Assembly (NCBI GenBank): GCA_009809945.1
Contig: WTPW01000651.1
Coordinates: forward strand, 169,201-233,200
Length of the DNA: 64,000 nt
DNA from: Gigaspora margarita
Taxonomy: Eukaryota; Glomeromycota; Glomeromycetes; Diversisporales; Gigasporaceae
Direction of reading: 5' to 3'
Below the pieces are notes generated by a model. That model had not been told where the DNA came from. It worked only from the letters and a program-made list of their open reading frames with translations, and did not search any database. The position numbers and the translations under genes are program-made. Below, piece after piece: positions 23,722-34,649 of this stretch (its first letter is position 1; each line of letters starts with the position of its first letter).

Positions 23722-24931
23722 TTACTTCTGATCTACAAATTTATATATATAGTTTCCTTGTGACTGATTTGATATAATAAACCTTTCTTTGCCTTTCTTC
23801 CTGCTGAAATTGTTTTCTTCAGCACTTTTGGGCTTCTTATTATTTCTTGCTTCTGCATATACTTCAGCCCTCTGTATTTCTTGGTTAAGAAAACCTCTTC
23901 TATTTATCCATTCTAATTTAGTATCATAATACCATACTGTACTACTAAGTGCATTGTTCAAATCCTCCTTTGACTCAAAGTAAACGCTTGCTATTCCTCT
24001 TTGATTTCCATTACTATTATGTAAAACATATACTGCCTTTGCTTTGCACATTTTTAGCTGTTGTAATTGTCAACCTGCCTTGAGTTAACCTAAACATCTT
24101 ACCCTTTTCGAAGTGAACTGCCTATGCTGATTGCAAAAAAGAAGCTTTTCTATCATCTTTTGGTTCCAGCTCAATATACAATGCTTTAGATTTTTCTGCC
24201 ATCATTACTCTATGAATTAATACCTTTCTATAAAAGCTTAAAGCTTTTTTAATGTATATTGCTCTTGTATATGTTGGTACGTTCCATAGTGTCAAGCCCA
24301 ACTTGTCTTTCCTTTTACACGAGACTGTACTTTGCGAACTTTTTGATATTTGTGCTCAGATAGAGCTACTTATGTCTTCTACTTTATCCAATTCATTACT
24401 GGTTTTGTCTACTACCTCTGTCTTATTGTCTATGTTTATATCTACTTCCATTTTGCTATGAACTTCTATTTGTTTAATATTTGCAATAATTCTCTCTGTT
24501 AAATCGTCTTGTTTTGCAAGCCCTACACCCTTTACCTGCATTATCTTGCCTTTAATTTCTTCAGTACTATAATCTGGTATACCACATTCCGTTATAATAA
24601 CAACTTCTTTATTTTCTTCAAATTCCTCTTTTTCCTTTTGCTCGAAATCTAATCTATTGAAAAGAACTTCCTCTCCTTTACAGATTTCTATTTTTTTCTT
24701 TATTTTATACTTAATTCTGTCATACGTTTCTAGTACATTCCTAATTAAGCAAACTGCAAAAACTTGATTACTTAATCCTAGCCATTTTGCTATATTTCGG
24801 TCTTTTGGTGATACATCCTGTGCCACTACTTGTAGTTGTTGCTGTACCTCAGCTTCTGAACTCGCAAAAATATTTCTGTATGTTTCTAATTTCTTCATTT
24901 TCAGGTTCTGTTTTCTAGATCTTTCTATCAA
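23722..24931 (-). pseudogene. LINE 1 ORF1-like region
   Basis: The 24356-24931 segment (191 codons) is lysine- and glutamate-rich with no clear fold. Between 24060 and 24340 the minus strand reads GLTLWNVPTYTRAIYIKKAL and KALYIELEPKDD, like an RRM-type beta strand set. It continues in 23722-24051 with GIASVYFESKEDLNNAL and a basic tail. This fits the nucleic-acid-binding ORF1 protein of I/Tad-type LINEs. At least two interruptions are present. Confidence 0.6.
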
Positions 24932-25102
24932 GTGTGTTGAACTAACTTCTACTGGTCAATCTGTAAACATGTGACAACTGCCTATTGTTTGTTGTTTATA
25001 ATATGTATTCGTAATGACATGTATATATGTTTATATGTCTAAATTTGGTTTTACATCCCAAAAAGGTTGGTTTGTTTGTTTTGATCTGATTATTGTTGTG
25101 CT

Positions 25103-25567
25103 AGGACCCCGAATAATCTATGTGAGGTTATATTTGAGGATCATAGTAAAAATTTTTTCTGTTAGCAGTTCTACTTTGGTATATATCAGCTACATTTCAA
25201 ACATCAGATACCAACTTTGGTATCGGTCCCCAATTTTTGAAATGTAAGCTTTCCAAAAAATTTTTTCGAACCGACGCTCTCTAAAAANNNNNNNNNNNNN
25301 NNNNNNNNNNNNNNNNNNNNNNNNNNNNNNNNNNNNNNNNNNNAAAAACCCTCTCAACGCTCACCATTCCCAATACCGCTTTTCAAATATAACATTTGAA
25401 AAAATTACCCTATTACCATTCTTTCAAATATACTCATTTTGCCCATTATCCGTTTTCAAATATAACTTTTTTACCCAATACCTACTTTTCAAATATAACC
25501 TTTTTAAAAAAATGGCCCTCTGTTAGCGATTTTCATATATGACATTACATAGATTGTTTGGGGTCCT
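25103..25567. mobile_element. hAT-type MITE with 8 bp target duplication and internal gap
   Basis: GTTGTGCT stands perfectly on both sides (25095-25102 and 25568-25575). The ends are inverted repeats: AGGACCCCGAATAATCTATG on the left and, complemented, AGGACCCCAAACAATCTATG on the right. A run of 56 Ns fills 25288-25343. To its right TTTCAAATATAAC recurs about four times every 33-40 bp. An 8 bp duplication is the hAT signature. Confidence 0.85.
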
Positions 25568-25575
25568 GTTGTGCT

Positions 25576-26146
25576 GAGTGCTCTGCAGACTAGGGTAAAT
25601 GCAATTGCCCACTTTTTGTATGAGCGAAATTTTCCAAAAAAACTGTTTTATCATTTTATTTCTAAAACTATAGTTTCCTTTAAGTTTTGGTCTTATGAAC
25701 CTTATAGTATATTTATATGAACTTCCTTTGTCTCTATGAAGTTTGAGTATGTATCTTAACAAGATTTTTGTAAAATGCACCAAAATGCCTTAGCAAAAAT
25801 TTGGTACAATCGATCGACAAAAAGAGTTTCCTCTCTATTATGTGTTCCTTGATGTTGTAGTTAAATTTATTACCTCAGGATTTCATAATACCAATTAGAA
25901 CCTAGTGATTTCAGAACTTGTAAGACTTTAAATAAAAGTCTAAAAATTAATTGCATGAATAATATATAAATAATTATATAATAATCAGTAATGCAAATAT
26001 AAATTAATAATAAATAAGTATTAATATAAAGAGAAAATACAAGGTGTCTATTGATGCTCTTAATAGTTAGTTGTTTTATGACCCATAATATCTTCTAAGT
26101 AAATAAACTAATATCTGTGTGAATGTTGTAAAAATGTAAAGTTATA
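25576..26146. other. AT-rich stretch with an unassigned open frame
   Basis: On the minus strand 25576-25783 is open and basic (FTKILLRYILKLHRDKGSSYKY). It could be a relic of the coding sequence that the hAT-type MITE entered, possibly the 5' part of LINE 1. Nothing else is recognised up to 26146. Confidence 0.3.
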
Positions 26147-26487
26147 CAGTCAGACCTCCATAAATGCAACCTTCATAAATGCAATACCTCCCTAAATGCA
26201 TGTTTTTGTCTTGTCTTTAAGAAATAATTAGTGCTAAATGCACGTTCTATATTCTGTAAATGCACATTCTTCCAAATAATTTTCTATATCATGCTACCTC
26301 CCTAAATGCATATAGCCAATCAAATTTTAGTATTTAAAATAGGTTATACAGTTTTTAGTAGAAGTTACACAAACTTGATGATCAAATCTTTAGAGCTGCA
26401 ATTTAATTGGCTCTCCCTAATGCAATACCTCCTTAAATGCACATTGTAGTCTTGTCTGTACACATTGCATTTATGGATGTTTGACTG
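26147..26487. mobile_element. 341 bp TA-flanked MITE, pogo-like ends, copy 1
   Basis: The ends read CAGTCAGACCTCCATAAATG and, complemented, CAGTCAAACATCCATAAATG. TA lies at 26145-26146 and 26488-26489. The interior repeats TAAATGCA many times. An equally long, inverted copy is at 50240-50580. Confidence 0.85.
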
Positions 26488-26602
26488 TACTGATTTTCTT
26501 TTTATATTATTATTCTATCACGATAGCTACTTTTAATTATTTACTATAAGTCAGTTATATATATTTAGTAAGATTTATATAGTCTACTATAGTTCCCTAA
26601 TA

Positions 26603-27378
26603 CTATATATGTCTAACAATAAGCTACTGCCTAAAATAAGCTACTCCCCTAATTTTTTTTAAAAATCTTAAAAAATTTGTTAGCGGTTGCTACATATAAA
26701 GTCCAAATTTCACTAATTAAATATCAAAAGTGCCATTAAGTAAATTTGTTTAGAACATCAAAATATACCTATAGTAAAAATTTGGTGTTATTTGAATAAC
26801 CTTTTATTAGTACATTTTTCAATTGTTTCAAAACATTCAATATTTTGAAAAGGAAAATTATATTTATAATACCTTATATTAAAACACTTAACAAATTTCT
26901 CAAATATCTCAAGATTTTATTAGAGTAACCCATGTTGTATTACTAACAAAAAATATTCCTCTTGCAATTTTACAATAAACTCTAATTTTAATCTAATTCT
27001 AACCCTAACCCTAACTCTAACTACTGTATCCTATTATGAATAAGCACCTCCTTTTTTGAAATTTTAAACTCAACATTCTTGATAACTATCTTATCAAACT
27101 TAATAAAAATTTATTTATTTAATTTTATAGATCTATAAAATTTAAATAAATAAAATTTTATTAAGTTTGATAAGATGTTATCAAGAATGTTGAGTTTAAA
27201 ATTTCAAAAAAGGAGGTGCTTATTCATGATAGGATACAGTATAATTATAACCTAGTCATTATAGGGTGTTATATATAACATGGTGTTATAAATATAATAT
27301 TTTCAAAAATAAGCTACCCACATTTTTTCATATAATTTTTTGTCCAAAAAAGGTAGCTTATTTTTAAACACATACAGT
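26603..27378. mobile_element. Inverted-repeat element with AAAATAAGCTAC ends, composite
   Basis: ATATATGTCTAACAATAAGC on the left and the complement of GCTTATTTTTAAACACATAC on the right are inverted partners. A partial family 'A' piece starts near 26690 and a short palindrome occupies 27024-27239. A CCTAACCCTAACTCTAAC run at about 26998-27020 resembles telomeric repeat but is only about two units long. Confidence 0.55.
27024..27239. mobile_element. 216 bp nearly perfect palindromic MITE
   Basis: The arms of about 107 bp are almost exact complements. The ends are CTGTATCCTATTATGAATAA and the complement of TTATTCATGATAGGATACAG, with TA outside both. A diverged copy is at about 50748-50959. Confidence 0.8.
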
Positions 27379-27408
27379 ATAGTATAGATTATTACCTGCT
27401 TTGACTTG

Positions 27409-27485
27409 TATATCAAAAATATCAAAAATATCAAAAATATCAAATATATCAGATATATCAAATATATCAGATATTTCTAATATAT
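27409..27485. repeat. Short tandem repeat of ATATCAAA units
   Basis: About eight imperfect units of 9-10 bp (ATATCAAAA, ATATCAGAT) precede the LTR element and resume after it at 38088-38120, so the LTR element entered this repeat. Confidence 0.7.
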
Positions 27486-27989
27486 TGTTACAAGTGACTA
27501 TTGCCTTCAATATAGTACTTGCAACACCACACACAGCGACAGGAATCTTATAAGGGTCAGAGAAGATATGAAGCGGTGTGCAAGTGGAATATTACTTCAC
27601 TAGAGCAGTTCGTTATGTTTATTTATTAAAGAGCAAGAGANTATTTATTTGGCAAAGATATATTGTATTTATTTATAAGATAATATTCAAGATAGATAAC
27701 TATTCCTAAACATTTGGGGGAGAAGAGGGGAATCTGAGTCTATCTGGCAGGAAGGGAAAAGACTAGGGTTTATATATCTTTTGTAAAACTAATAAAACTA
27801 ATAAAACTAATAAAACTAATAAAACTAATAAAACTAATAAAACTAATAAAACTAATAAAACTAATAATACTAATAAAACTAATAAAACTACCATTGCGCA
27901 ATTGTATTTTGTATTGTGTACTTATTTATTTTACAATTGCTATTCTTTGGAATGTTCCGGAAATAGAACAAGAGATCTGTTCTATAACA
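27486..27989 (-). repeat. Left LTR (3' LTR), 504 bp
   Basis: It begins TGTTACAAGTGACTATTGCC and ends GATCTGTTCTATAACA on the plus strand. About 12 units of the 9 bp repeat TAAAACTAA lie at 27784-27890. Confidence 0.9.
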
Positions 27990-27999
27990 TTTCCGTCCC

Positions 28000-29160
28000 C
28001 TTTAAGAACGAACTCCGTGAGTTGCTAATTCCATTAATTCAGCAAATTCTTCATTCGATAACTTATTCATGCTATTGAGAGAAATATACTGTGTCTGGTA
28101 TAATTTTGACATTTCCCAACAATTAAACACTTGATAAGCTCTCTCAGCACATTTCCAAGTGCTGTAAGTTCTATACGATCCCAAGGTAGCCTTCATAGCT
28201 TTTCTTATTTCTTTTGTCACCTTGTAATTATTCTGGAAATCTTGTCGAAGCTTCCCTAAGTAGTAACAAGCTTCTAATGTCTGTATCTGCTTTTCTCTTT
28301 GGCTTCCACGAGTCTCTTGATTTAGGCGAGAAATTACTTCACTGGTTTGGTCTCTCCAAGTGAATGTCAGAAGGGGAGTTGCTCTAGTAACGGTAGTAGC
28401 TTCAGTATTCATTAAATCTTCTTTAATTCTAGTTAAGACTGAGTCTGGTTCCATGTTTGGCTCATAGGCTTCTATGCTTTCAGGTGCATTATCTTCAGGT
28501 AATAGCACCAATTCTTCATTTGACGGTAGTTCGATAGTTGTTTCAGTATAGCTGTCTAAGGGATTATTTTGCAAGGGATCTATNGATCCCAAGGCAGCCT
28601 TCATAGCTTTTCTTATTTCTTTTGTCACCTTGTAATTATTCTGGAAATCTTGTCGAAGCTTCCCTAAGTAGTAACAAGCTTCTAATGTCTGTATCTGCTT
28701 TTCTCTTTGGCTTCCACGAGTCTCTTGATTTAGGCGAGAAATTACTTCACTGGTTTGGTCTCTCCAAGTGAATGTCAGAAGGGGAGTTGCTCTAGTAACG
28801 GTAGTAGCTTCAGTATTCATTAAATCTTCTTTAATTCTAGTTAAGACTGAGTCTGGTTCCATGTTTGGCTCATAGGCTTCTATGCTTTCAGGTGCATTAT
28901 CTTCAGGTAATAGCACCAATTCTTCATTTGACGGTAGTTCGATAGTTGTTTCAGTATAGCTGTCTAAGGGATTATTTTGCAAGGGATCTATGTCTTTTAT
29001 AAAAAGTTGTAAAGAAAATAAAATAGTAATTCCATCAGTGACTATAGCTGTATCTTTTGTAATTATAAGACTATTATTAAGGGCTAAAGGCTCTTGGTTC
29101 CAACTTTTTGCCAATGTGGTCAGGCTAATTAGAGTTTGAGGTTGAAGGGTAACAGTTTCC
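28000..29160 (-). other. 3' reading frame of the LTR element, unknown product
   Basis: This part lies between integrase and the 3' LTR. It has no membrane segment or envelope-like signature and no recognised domain. A 407 bp direct duplication (28177-28583 and 28585-28991) has an N exactly at its junction, so it may be an assembly artefact. Confidence 0.6.
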
Positions 29161-29699
29161 ATTTTAAGAGTTGAAGTTTTTATAATTAGGAAGAAAGAGG
29201 AAGGAGGAATGTTTTGGCAAATTTAATGTTAGGATAAAGATGGTAAAAAAAATAAAAAAATATTGTTATCCATGTCAAATAAAAGAAATGGGGCGGTTTG
29301 ATTGTTTCGCGGCGTCACTCATGTGACCAGAAATTCGTAACGTTGATCACATGACCAAAATTTTGTTCTTGTCGATCAAAAATGCCGTCAAGTCTATTTG
29401 CGAGTCCTATAGGCATTTTCGTACTAAGATAAGCTTTGTAGAAAAGATGCGGAATCTTCCGATGGGTATGCCGTCAACATTTCAGCTCAAACAGAGCAAT
29501 ATTGACTGACGTTACTTAGTGGCAATTGTTCCACGAAGTCAAAATCCGATTCATATATATTTTTCTATATTATTTCTATTTCCAATTTTCAACACAAATG
29601 GGGGTAGGCTAGATTCGAAAAAAAAATTTGTTTGTTGTACATAGTAAATTAAGGGGTTCAGGCTGTGTAGGCTGTGCTGTGTTTCCATCCGTTTTAAGA

Positions 29700-31060
29700 A
29701 TTTCTTCCTAGAAATTCAAATGACAATCACAGGTTGCCAATCTTGTTTCTCGTAGTACTTAACAAGACGATCACTATTGTAGTACTGCTTTAATGTTTTT
29801 CCATCTATTGTACACAGTTTATAGGCGCCATTATTTAATTTTTCCTTAACAATAAATGGTCCTATTCTTTTCTCTTCGAATTTTGCAGATCTAGAGGCTT
29901 CAATGTCCTTTCTTTGTCCCAAACTTTATCACCAATTTCAAATTCTTCTTTCTGTATCTTGGAATCAAATCTAACTTTCTGTTTCTTTTGAGATTTAATT
30001 GTATTTTCTCTGGCATTGCTATGGTGATAGGGTAATTCTTCAATTAATTCAAATGCTCTTTGGAGAATACTATCTTCTAGAGAGACTTCATCATCTGGTT
30101 CAACTGGATCTATAGGGATAACAGTTTCAATTGGTAAAATAGCTTGTCGACCATATACCAAATGAAAAGGAGTGTATCCTGTTGTTGCATGTCGTTTGGT
30201 TCTGTATGCAAATAGAACAGCAGGTATATGTGTATCCCATTCTGTATCTTTTTCTGTAACTTTTGCAAGAGAGTTACAAAGGGTTCTGTTTAATCTTTTA
30301 ACCATTCCATTGGTTTGTGGGTGGTAAGGTGAAGAAAATATATGTTTTATCAAGAACTTTTCATATAGTATCCTCACAATTTCACTAACAAAATTCTTTC
30401 CATTATCTGAGAGTATCATCTTAGGTACTCCATGTCTACAAACAATTTCTTCAAAAATAAACTTGGCTAAGGTTTCTGCACCTGCATCTGGTACAGCTTT
30501 GGCTTCCGGCCAGCGGGTAAGGTAATCGGTAGCAACAATAATATAGTGATTATTTCGAGGAGTTATAGGAAGAGGTCCAACTAAATCTATTCCTACACGC
30601 TCAAAGGCTCTTCCAACTTGGATAGGGTGGAGAGGTTCTTTTCTTTTACTTTTGCCTTGTTTCTGGCATATTTCACAAGAGCGAACATAGTTTTGAACAT
30701 CTCTATACATTTGGTCCCAATAATATCATTCAGATATCTTATAATACATAGCATCTGTTCCTAAATGTCCAGCAGTAGGATGACTATGCATCATGTACAA
30801 AATTGGTTCAACTTCGGTCCATTTGATAACTCTAATTGGTTTNTCTGGATCTTTTCTATTCTTTTTGTATAATAGTTTGTTTTTCACTTCATATCGTCGA
30901 GATTGGTTAATAATTGTCCTTTGTTCATTATCCGTTAAGTTAGGAGAGAGAGTGTCTGATTCTAAATACTCTATTAGGTTTTGGTATTGGTCTAAATTCA
31001 TGTGGGTCACTAGTACGAGGGTGTGTCTGGATCGGTAATCTGGAAAGAGCATCAACATTT
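29700..31060 (-). other. Integrase part of the LTR element
   Basis: The N-terminal zinc-binding segment, a DDE-type core (GIDLVGPLP, ATDYLTRWPEAKA, ILSDNGKNF) and a C-terminal segment (RIGPFIVKEKLNNGAYKL) are recognisable. The family inserts the cDNA copy into the genome. Treated as a fossil part. Confidence 0.85.
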
Positions 31061-32450
31061 GAATGGATTCTTCTGGGTTTGTGTATAATAGTAAAATGAT
31101 AGGGTTGGAGTTTCATAATCCAACGACCTAAATGTCCTTTAGGTTGGGATGACTTTAGCCATTTGAGAGCAGAGTGGTCTGTNACTAAGGTAAAGTGACT
31201 TGTACCAAAATATTTATGGAAATGTTCGATGGCCCATACAATGGCAGCACATTCTAGTTCGGTGGCTCCATAATTTACTTCTTCCTTTTTCAAACTTTTA
31301 CTAGCATAGGCAATCGGGTGTTCCTTTTTATCATCGGAGAGTTGGCTTAAGGTAGCTCCAAATCCTTCATAGGATGCATCTGTAGCAAGAATGAATTCTT
31401 TTNTATAGTCTGGGTAGACGAGGATAGGGGCAGTAGTCAATNGATGCTTTAATTCATCAAAAGCCTTTTGACATTTTATATTCCATTCATAGGCATTGTC
31501 CTTATGCAGTAACTGGTTAAGAGGGTGAGCAATGGAAGAGAAATGTTTGATGAATCGTCTATAATATCCAGCAAGTCCCAAAAATGATCGTAGTTGCGTT
31601 ATATTTTGGGGAGGTTGAATATTTTGTACAGCAATTATCTTGTCTGGATCTTGGGAGATTCCTTTTTCTTCTATAATATGTCCTAAGAAAGGTAAGCGTT
31701 TCATCCAAAAATTACATTTTTCTATATTCAATTTTAATCCAGCTTTCCTAATTCTAGTAAAGACTTCTCNTAGATGTTTAATATGATCATCAAATATTCG
31801 AGAGAAGTCATTGGTATCATCTAAGTATACTACAACATACTTGTAGGCTATACCTTTATNAACCNGATTCATGANGNGTTGAAAGGTAGCANGGGCATTA
31901 CACAATCCAAAAGGCATGACGTTGAATTCATAGGTTCCGTATCTGGTTATAAAAGCAGTTTTCTCTCTATCTTCTGGGTGTACTTTTACTTGCCAATATC
32001 CACTCATAAGATCTAAAGTAGAAAAGTAAGTGGCTCCAGCGAGAGAGTCAAGCATTTCATCAATTCGAGGTAGGGGGTATTGATCTTTCTTGGTAACATT
32101 ATTAAGTTTTCGGTAATCTACACAGAATCTTTTCTTTCCATTTTTCTTGTTAACAAGTACAACAGGAGAAGCCCAAGGACTAGAGGACTCTCTAATTAAT
32201 TTATTTTCTAACATCCGTTGTACTTCTTCATTTATGAACGTTTGTTCAGTAAGAGGTACCATATAGGGTCGTGAGCTAATAGGGGGCCCATCATCAGTGA
32301 ATATTCGATAAACGACTAGGTCAGTCCTACCTAGTTGTGTCATATCTTTTGCAAAGAGGTCTGCAAATTCAAGAAGCAATTGTCTAAACTGGGCTCCTTG
32401 GTTAGTAGTAAGGGGTCCTACTTTTGGGTTAATTTCCTGAGTCATATATA
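30940..32450 (-). other. Reverse transcriptase and RNase H part of the LTR element
   Basis: RVYxVPLTEQ-like fingers, [29 protein letters not shown], the VVYLDDT block and an RNase H segment (ILATDASYEGFGA) occur in the normal order for Ty3/gypsy. Several single Ns fall inside. Treated as a fossil part. Confidence 0.88.
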
Positions 32451-32509
32451 TTTCTCGAATGTGCCTGGGTCTACAATTGTCTGTATCTTCAAGTAGTTTT
32501 CGATCATGC

Positions 32510-34040
32510 TCAGGTTAACTCAAAAATTTTGAGTACCCTGGTTGCTAGACTCAGTTATAGGGACAGTAGACTCAGTATACAAGTCCCTTAATTGATGATG
32601 AAAGTTTTCAAAATAATGGACACGGTCCTGCAGAGTCTTAATGGTCTGTTCCTGGTATTCAAATGTTTTGGCTTGTTCTTGAAGAAGGGTAATAATTTGA
32701 GCTTGTTGTCGAATCTGTTCCTGCAAAAGTTGAATCAGTTCAGCTGATTCCAGAACAGGCGAGGCAGTTTTGATGGGTGCAACAATAGTTGCCTCTAGTT
32801 CAGGAAGTGTAGTAGATTCATTGGGTTTGAGTGCCTCAGGTATAGGGAGGGTAGGTGGAGGAAGAATTTCTGTTTATGGATCTGGAAGAGGGTGGGCTTC
32901 TTCATAGCATTCCTTGCACAAATTTTCATGTTGTCGGAGTTCATCATTTGTTTTGACCATGATACAAGATTCACAAAGGCCAGCAGTTCCTGCAAAGTTT
33001 CTTTGCAAGTTTTCTATGGCTTTCCTTCTATCAAAGTTAGGATGACTCATATCAAAGGATTCAGCGAGAATTCGTTGTAACGTTTGTTCTTCTGTTTCTG
33101 TCAATTCTACATGGGTGGCTCTCATGATGACATTTACCTCATCATAGGTATAATCTTGATTAGATTGATCATCATATTGAGGTTCAAAAGCATGGGCAAG
33201 ATCTTCATTGCTTTCACCAATCTGGATCTGGGCTAGACGAAATATTCGACTTTGATTGAGGTCGTAGCTGTGTCCGGCATTCCTAGAAGATTCTGTATAA
33301 TGGCGTACTCAGGTCCAGAGGTTGTAATTGGAATTATATTCAACATCCTGGGCAGCCTTGTAGGCATAAAGGTGTTCAAGTTCACAAAATCGAACATCCT
33401 CTCGACTGGAATTGAGTTTAATCATCTTGGATCTAATTCCTTGTTCTTTACAAAGTTTGTATTCGGTTAGGGTTCCTCTGCCTTCACCATTGGTGAAGAA
33501 TTCAATACTTCGGGGGTCATCAAGCTCTAAAGCATGATGGAAGNCAATCNAANATCCCTTACANACCATAGTTTGGTTCAATGGCCTAATCTCTTCAGGC
33601 TTCTTGGGCACTTTACATTTACAGCAGTGGTTGGTTCGTAATCGGGTATAATNAGGGAGGCGTTGAGCATTTACAGCCTGAGGATCACAACCACATTCAA
33701 ATCTCTGGTTTTCTAATTTCTGGGTCATTTGAGGACAGATGGCTCCAATATGTCCATATTGTCCACATTGATAACAGCGGTTTTCTGGGCAGTCCTTATA
33801 TAAATGTCCTGGTTGAGAACAGGTTTTACAGATGTTACGTTTAGGGGCCTGCCTAGGGCAATGAGCGGCAAGGTGTCCATAGCGATGACATCGGTAACAT
33901 TCATTGTTGGGGCAGTCAGCATATAGATGGTTATAGGAGTAGCAGCATCCACATTTTTGGCTGGAGAAGGATGCACTGGGTCTGGGTCTGCGAGTAATAG
34001 TAGTCCAGGTATTGGGTTCTGTGTCTGCCATAAAAGCTTC
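32510..34040 (-). other. Extra zinc-knuckle, CxxC and coiled-coil region between protease and reverse transcriptase
   Basis: The minus strand encodes a series of CCHC-type knuckles (CYRCHRYGHLAAHC, CKTCSQPGHLYKDC, CYQCGQYGHIGAIC), then a CESC...CKEC pair, then a glutamine-rich probable coiled coil (IITLLQEQAKTFEYQEQ). This set is additional to the single knuckle in gag. Its role is unknown; nucleic-acid binding is inferred from the knuckles. Confidence 0.65.
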
Positions 34041-34640
34041 TTTGGACTAAGATACTCTTGTTCAAATTTTTCCAAATCTTTTTCATCAGTAAGGGTAGGT
34101 TGGGTAGGTAGAGGTTGGTTATTTTCATATGTGGTAGGTACATGAATCTTTTTCTTATTCCAGCGAAGAGTATAAGCCTTGTTTTTCCAATTGTAGCTTG
34201 TATCTACTTTTTGTGACCAGTCATTACCTAAAAGTAATGAATAAGAAGTGGCATTCATAACTTCTACATCTAGAGGAATAGTGGTTCCTTCAATTTCCAT
34301 TGGAAGATTTTTAATAATTCCAAGAGGGCGAACAGAAGATCCAGCAGCAGAAACAATAAGGCTAGTAAAAGGGGCTTCAATTTTTAGTCCAAGTTCTTTT
34401 ACAACTTGGTGAGAGATCATGCTAATAGCAGCTCCACTATCAATTACAGCATGGTAAGGTTTTCCTTGAAGTTTAATATTACATTTGACAGGGGTGGTAT
34501 AAGTTGGGGTCTGGATCTGGGTTGATTTGGATTCCTGGGTCAAGTAACTAGCAAGAGAGGTACGTATAGATTCATTGGCAAGAAAAGCTTCAAACTGCTC
34601 ATAAGTATAATCATTTGCAGTATCAATTGTATACACATCA
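33730..34640 (-). other. Aspartic protease part of the LTR element
   Basis: The retropepsin hallmark AVIDSGAAISMIS is followed by the LLLGNDW motif, in the position expected after gag. Part of it overlaps the zinc-knuckle region in another frame, as LTR elements often allow. Confidence 0.8.
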
Positions 34641-34649
34641 CGGGGGTAA

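Larger units (their letters stand above)
17660..25010 (-). mobile_element. LINE 1: decayed non-LTR retrotransposon with RNase H
   Basis: On the minus strand the order is ORF1-like RNA-binding protein, AP-type endonuclease, reverse transcriptase, RNase H, and a C-terminal zinc motif, which is the layout of I/Tad-type LINEs. The coding part ends about 17822, followed by a presumed 3' untranslated tail to about 17660. No poly(A) tail or target duplication was found, so both ends are approximate. The 5' end may lie beyond 25010. Many stops and frame changes show it is an old inactive copy. A TTAA-flanked MITE at 20453-20799 interrupts the reverse transcriptase. Confidence 0.85.

Noticed and set aside
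26998-27020. Telomere-like CCTAACCCTAACTCTAAC
   Set aside because: Only about two imperfect units are present, inside AT-rich MITE sequence; too short to call an interstitial telomere.
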